From contig FWWN02000267.1 of the NCBI GenBank assembly GCA_900175165.2, positions 1 through 17,065 of the forward strand: DNA of 17,065 nt, given 5' to 3'. Both the position numbers and the translations under genes were made by a program. Within the stretch, counting starts at the first letter, position 1; each line of letters starts with the position of its first letter. This document shows positions 15,569 through 17,065 of the stretch, one piece after another. The stretch is from Rhizomucor pusillus. Lineage: Eukaryota; Mucoromycota; Mucoromycetes; Mucorales; Lichtheimiaceae. Under the pieces are notes generated by a model. The model searched no databases. It was given only the letters and a program-made list of their open reading frames with translations, and had not been told where the DNA came from.

Positions 15569-17065
15569 GTGTGCCGACCGAATCCTGTAGCTATAGATCA
15601 AGGAGTAGCCGTTACGGCTAGAGATTTATTCAAAGATTGAAGCAAGAGCAAAGTGCAACCGAGGAGCTTGCACATTGTTGAAGGAACAAAATTGAGTCAA
15701 TACAGGCAGAATTACAAGACAGAATGAGTGTCATTAGCTAATGTCAAGAGACTAAAAACTACACGTCTCCGATCAAAAGGAGCATAGACGGGTCAACCAA
15801 GCATCCATCCCAAGCCCAAAGGACCAAAGGCCCTTTTTCATATTCATTTTCATTGTTACAATTCCAAGTTTAACGTGCTGAAAACCTACAAGCCAGAGCC
15901 ACTGTAACTTGCAGGGAACTACACCTTACTCCCACCTACATCCCCAAGTTGACAGCAGTGAAAGGCCAGGCACTTCCTCCAGTGTGCAGCCAGGGGACCA
16001 CAGACCATCCTCGGAAGAACCAACGTCAACAAGGGCAATTACAATGCAGTGGGGGCATTAGACAAAGGAAAGGGGCAGAAAAGAGGACGCGGGGAATGCC
16101 TCCCTTTTTATATCTTTTGCTGGGTTTGGACTGCTGGCGTAGGGTACGGAACCGCCCTTCCGAGCTATGTCTGGGCTCCGTCAAACTTATTTATGTAACT
16201 CGGCGAAAAATCGACCGTACGAGACGAAGCGAGTTTCTATGGAAGCCTTGAAATCTGAAGAAGCGGAATTTAAGACCGAAGATACTTGCTCACATATAAG
16301 AATACCAAATAAAGTGAGGTTTTGAGGGTAGAGAAAGCAAGAAAAAGGGTTTGGACTAGCACGGCAACTGGGAAATTTACAATAGCAACATGCAAGTTAC
16401 ACAACATTCCACAACATAAAGAGTCCAAAGGAAAGGACTACAGAGACGTGTGCTTTTTATAAAAGACAATACATGATGTAGGCCAAGAACGACGTCGCGC
16501 AGGAACGTGATTTCATGATCGAGAAGACATATACGGCGACGGTAGATTGAGCGGATATAGTTTAAAGGATTAATGGTCGTAGATGACGCCATATGAGCTG
16601 ATGAACGCAGAAGAACCATTTTTATTTGTGTCACTTACTTTTTGCAGCTGCTTTGCTCTGTATATCATATCTTAGTATCCTAGCGGCGGTCCTTTGTCCC
16701 TGAGCAGTGTGCAAGAATAATAAGAAACCGAAGAAAGATGTTTCATATTCATATACCCTGAGACAGCGTATCCATGAAAACACACGAATATATCTAAATG
16801 ATAGTACCATGGTCGCCGAGCACGAGATCGTCGTGGGAACTGTGTTCTCCAACGAAGCTTACCTTATTAGGATTTTGGCGGAATCTGCATTTCATTGCTC
16901 CGCGGATAGCGGTTCTGCATAAATAGCGCGGAATAGCATAGGTAAGATACTCAGATCAACACCTAAATGGAGTGATGAACTGTAACCGGCACAAAGCAGC
17001 AAAGCCTACAAGTTATTTGCGTCTGGGAGTATCGATCGCTTCGATCGCTCAGCGGAGGCAGCTTG
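15553..17065 (-). repeat. Right arm of the 1513-bp perfect terminal inverted repeat
   Basis: This is the reverse complement of positions 1-1513 and runs to the last base of the window. The inner end, at 15553, falls within codon 6 of a small minus-strand gene that continues to 15214. That gene's presumed promoter and first five codons are therefore duplicated in the left arm, while the rest is present only here. The mirrored TATA-like sites lie at 16106-16112 and 16456-16461 on the minus strand. Read on the plus strand, the segment from about 15630 to 16260 gives an interrupted frame with a heptad-like start and basic, glutamine-rich stretches. It could be a decayed mobile-element frame, but I see no diagnostic motif. 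Confidence 0.97.

Overview
The window is nuclear DNA from an intron-rich eukaryote, most likely a fungus. All three recognisable proteins are eukaryotic housekeeping factors. Their introns are short (mostly 50-68 nt), GT-AG, with CTAAC/CTAAT-like branch sites shortly before the acceptor. I cannot fix the species or phylum from the sequence. No prokaryotic gene, plasmid replication gene or intact transposase is visible.

Layout. Positions 1-1513 and 15553-17065 are a 1513-bp inverted repeat reaching the first and last base of the window, with no difference or indel in the stretches compared. Between the arms lie: (1) on the minus strand, 4849 down to 1776, a 19-exon gene for the large subunit of chromatin assembly factor 1 (CAF-1 p150, about 688 aa); (2) divergent from it across only 140 bp, 4990-8464 on the plus strand, a 14-exon gene for a Far11/STRP1-type STRIPAK subunit (about 912 aa); (3) downstream on the same strand, 8861-14898, a 12-exon gene for the eIF2-alpha kinase GCN2 (about 1772 aa) with RWD, pseudokinase, kinase, HisRS-like and C-terminal regions; (4) converging on GCN2, a small two-exon minus-strand gene of unknown function (15568 down to 15214), whose first five codons lie inside the right repeat arm.

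The genes do not form a pathway. CAF-1 p150 deposits H3-H4 behind the replication fork, Far11/STRP1 is a scaffold of the PP2A-striatin complex, and GCN2 senses uncharged tRNA. They look like ordinary chromosomal neighbours. The unusual part is the pair of identical repeat arms around them. The arms end abruptly inside the coding start of the small gene, and the two flanks beyond the end may still be weakly alike. This could be a real inverted duplication kept identical by gene conversion, the ends of a large element, or an amplification or assembly chimera; the sequence alone does not decide.

Other notable points: a GC-AG intron in GCN2, 36-nt introns in two genes, an unrecognised N-terminal region of about 200 residues in the CAF-1 subunit, and an almost all-pyrimidine tract that encodes its KER domain. 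Splice sites were chosen by reading-frame continuity and protein-family similarity recalled from knowledge, not by alignment software or transcripts.
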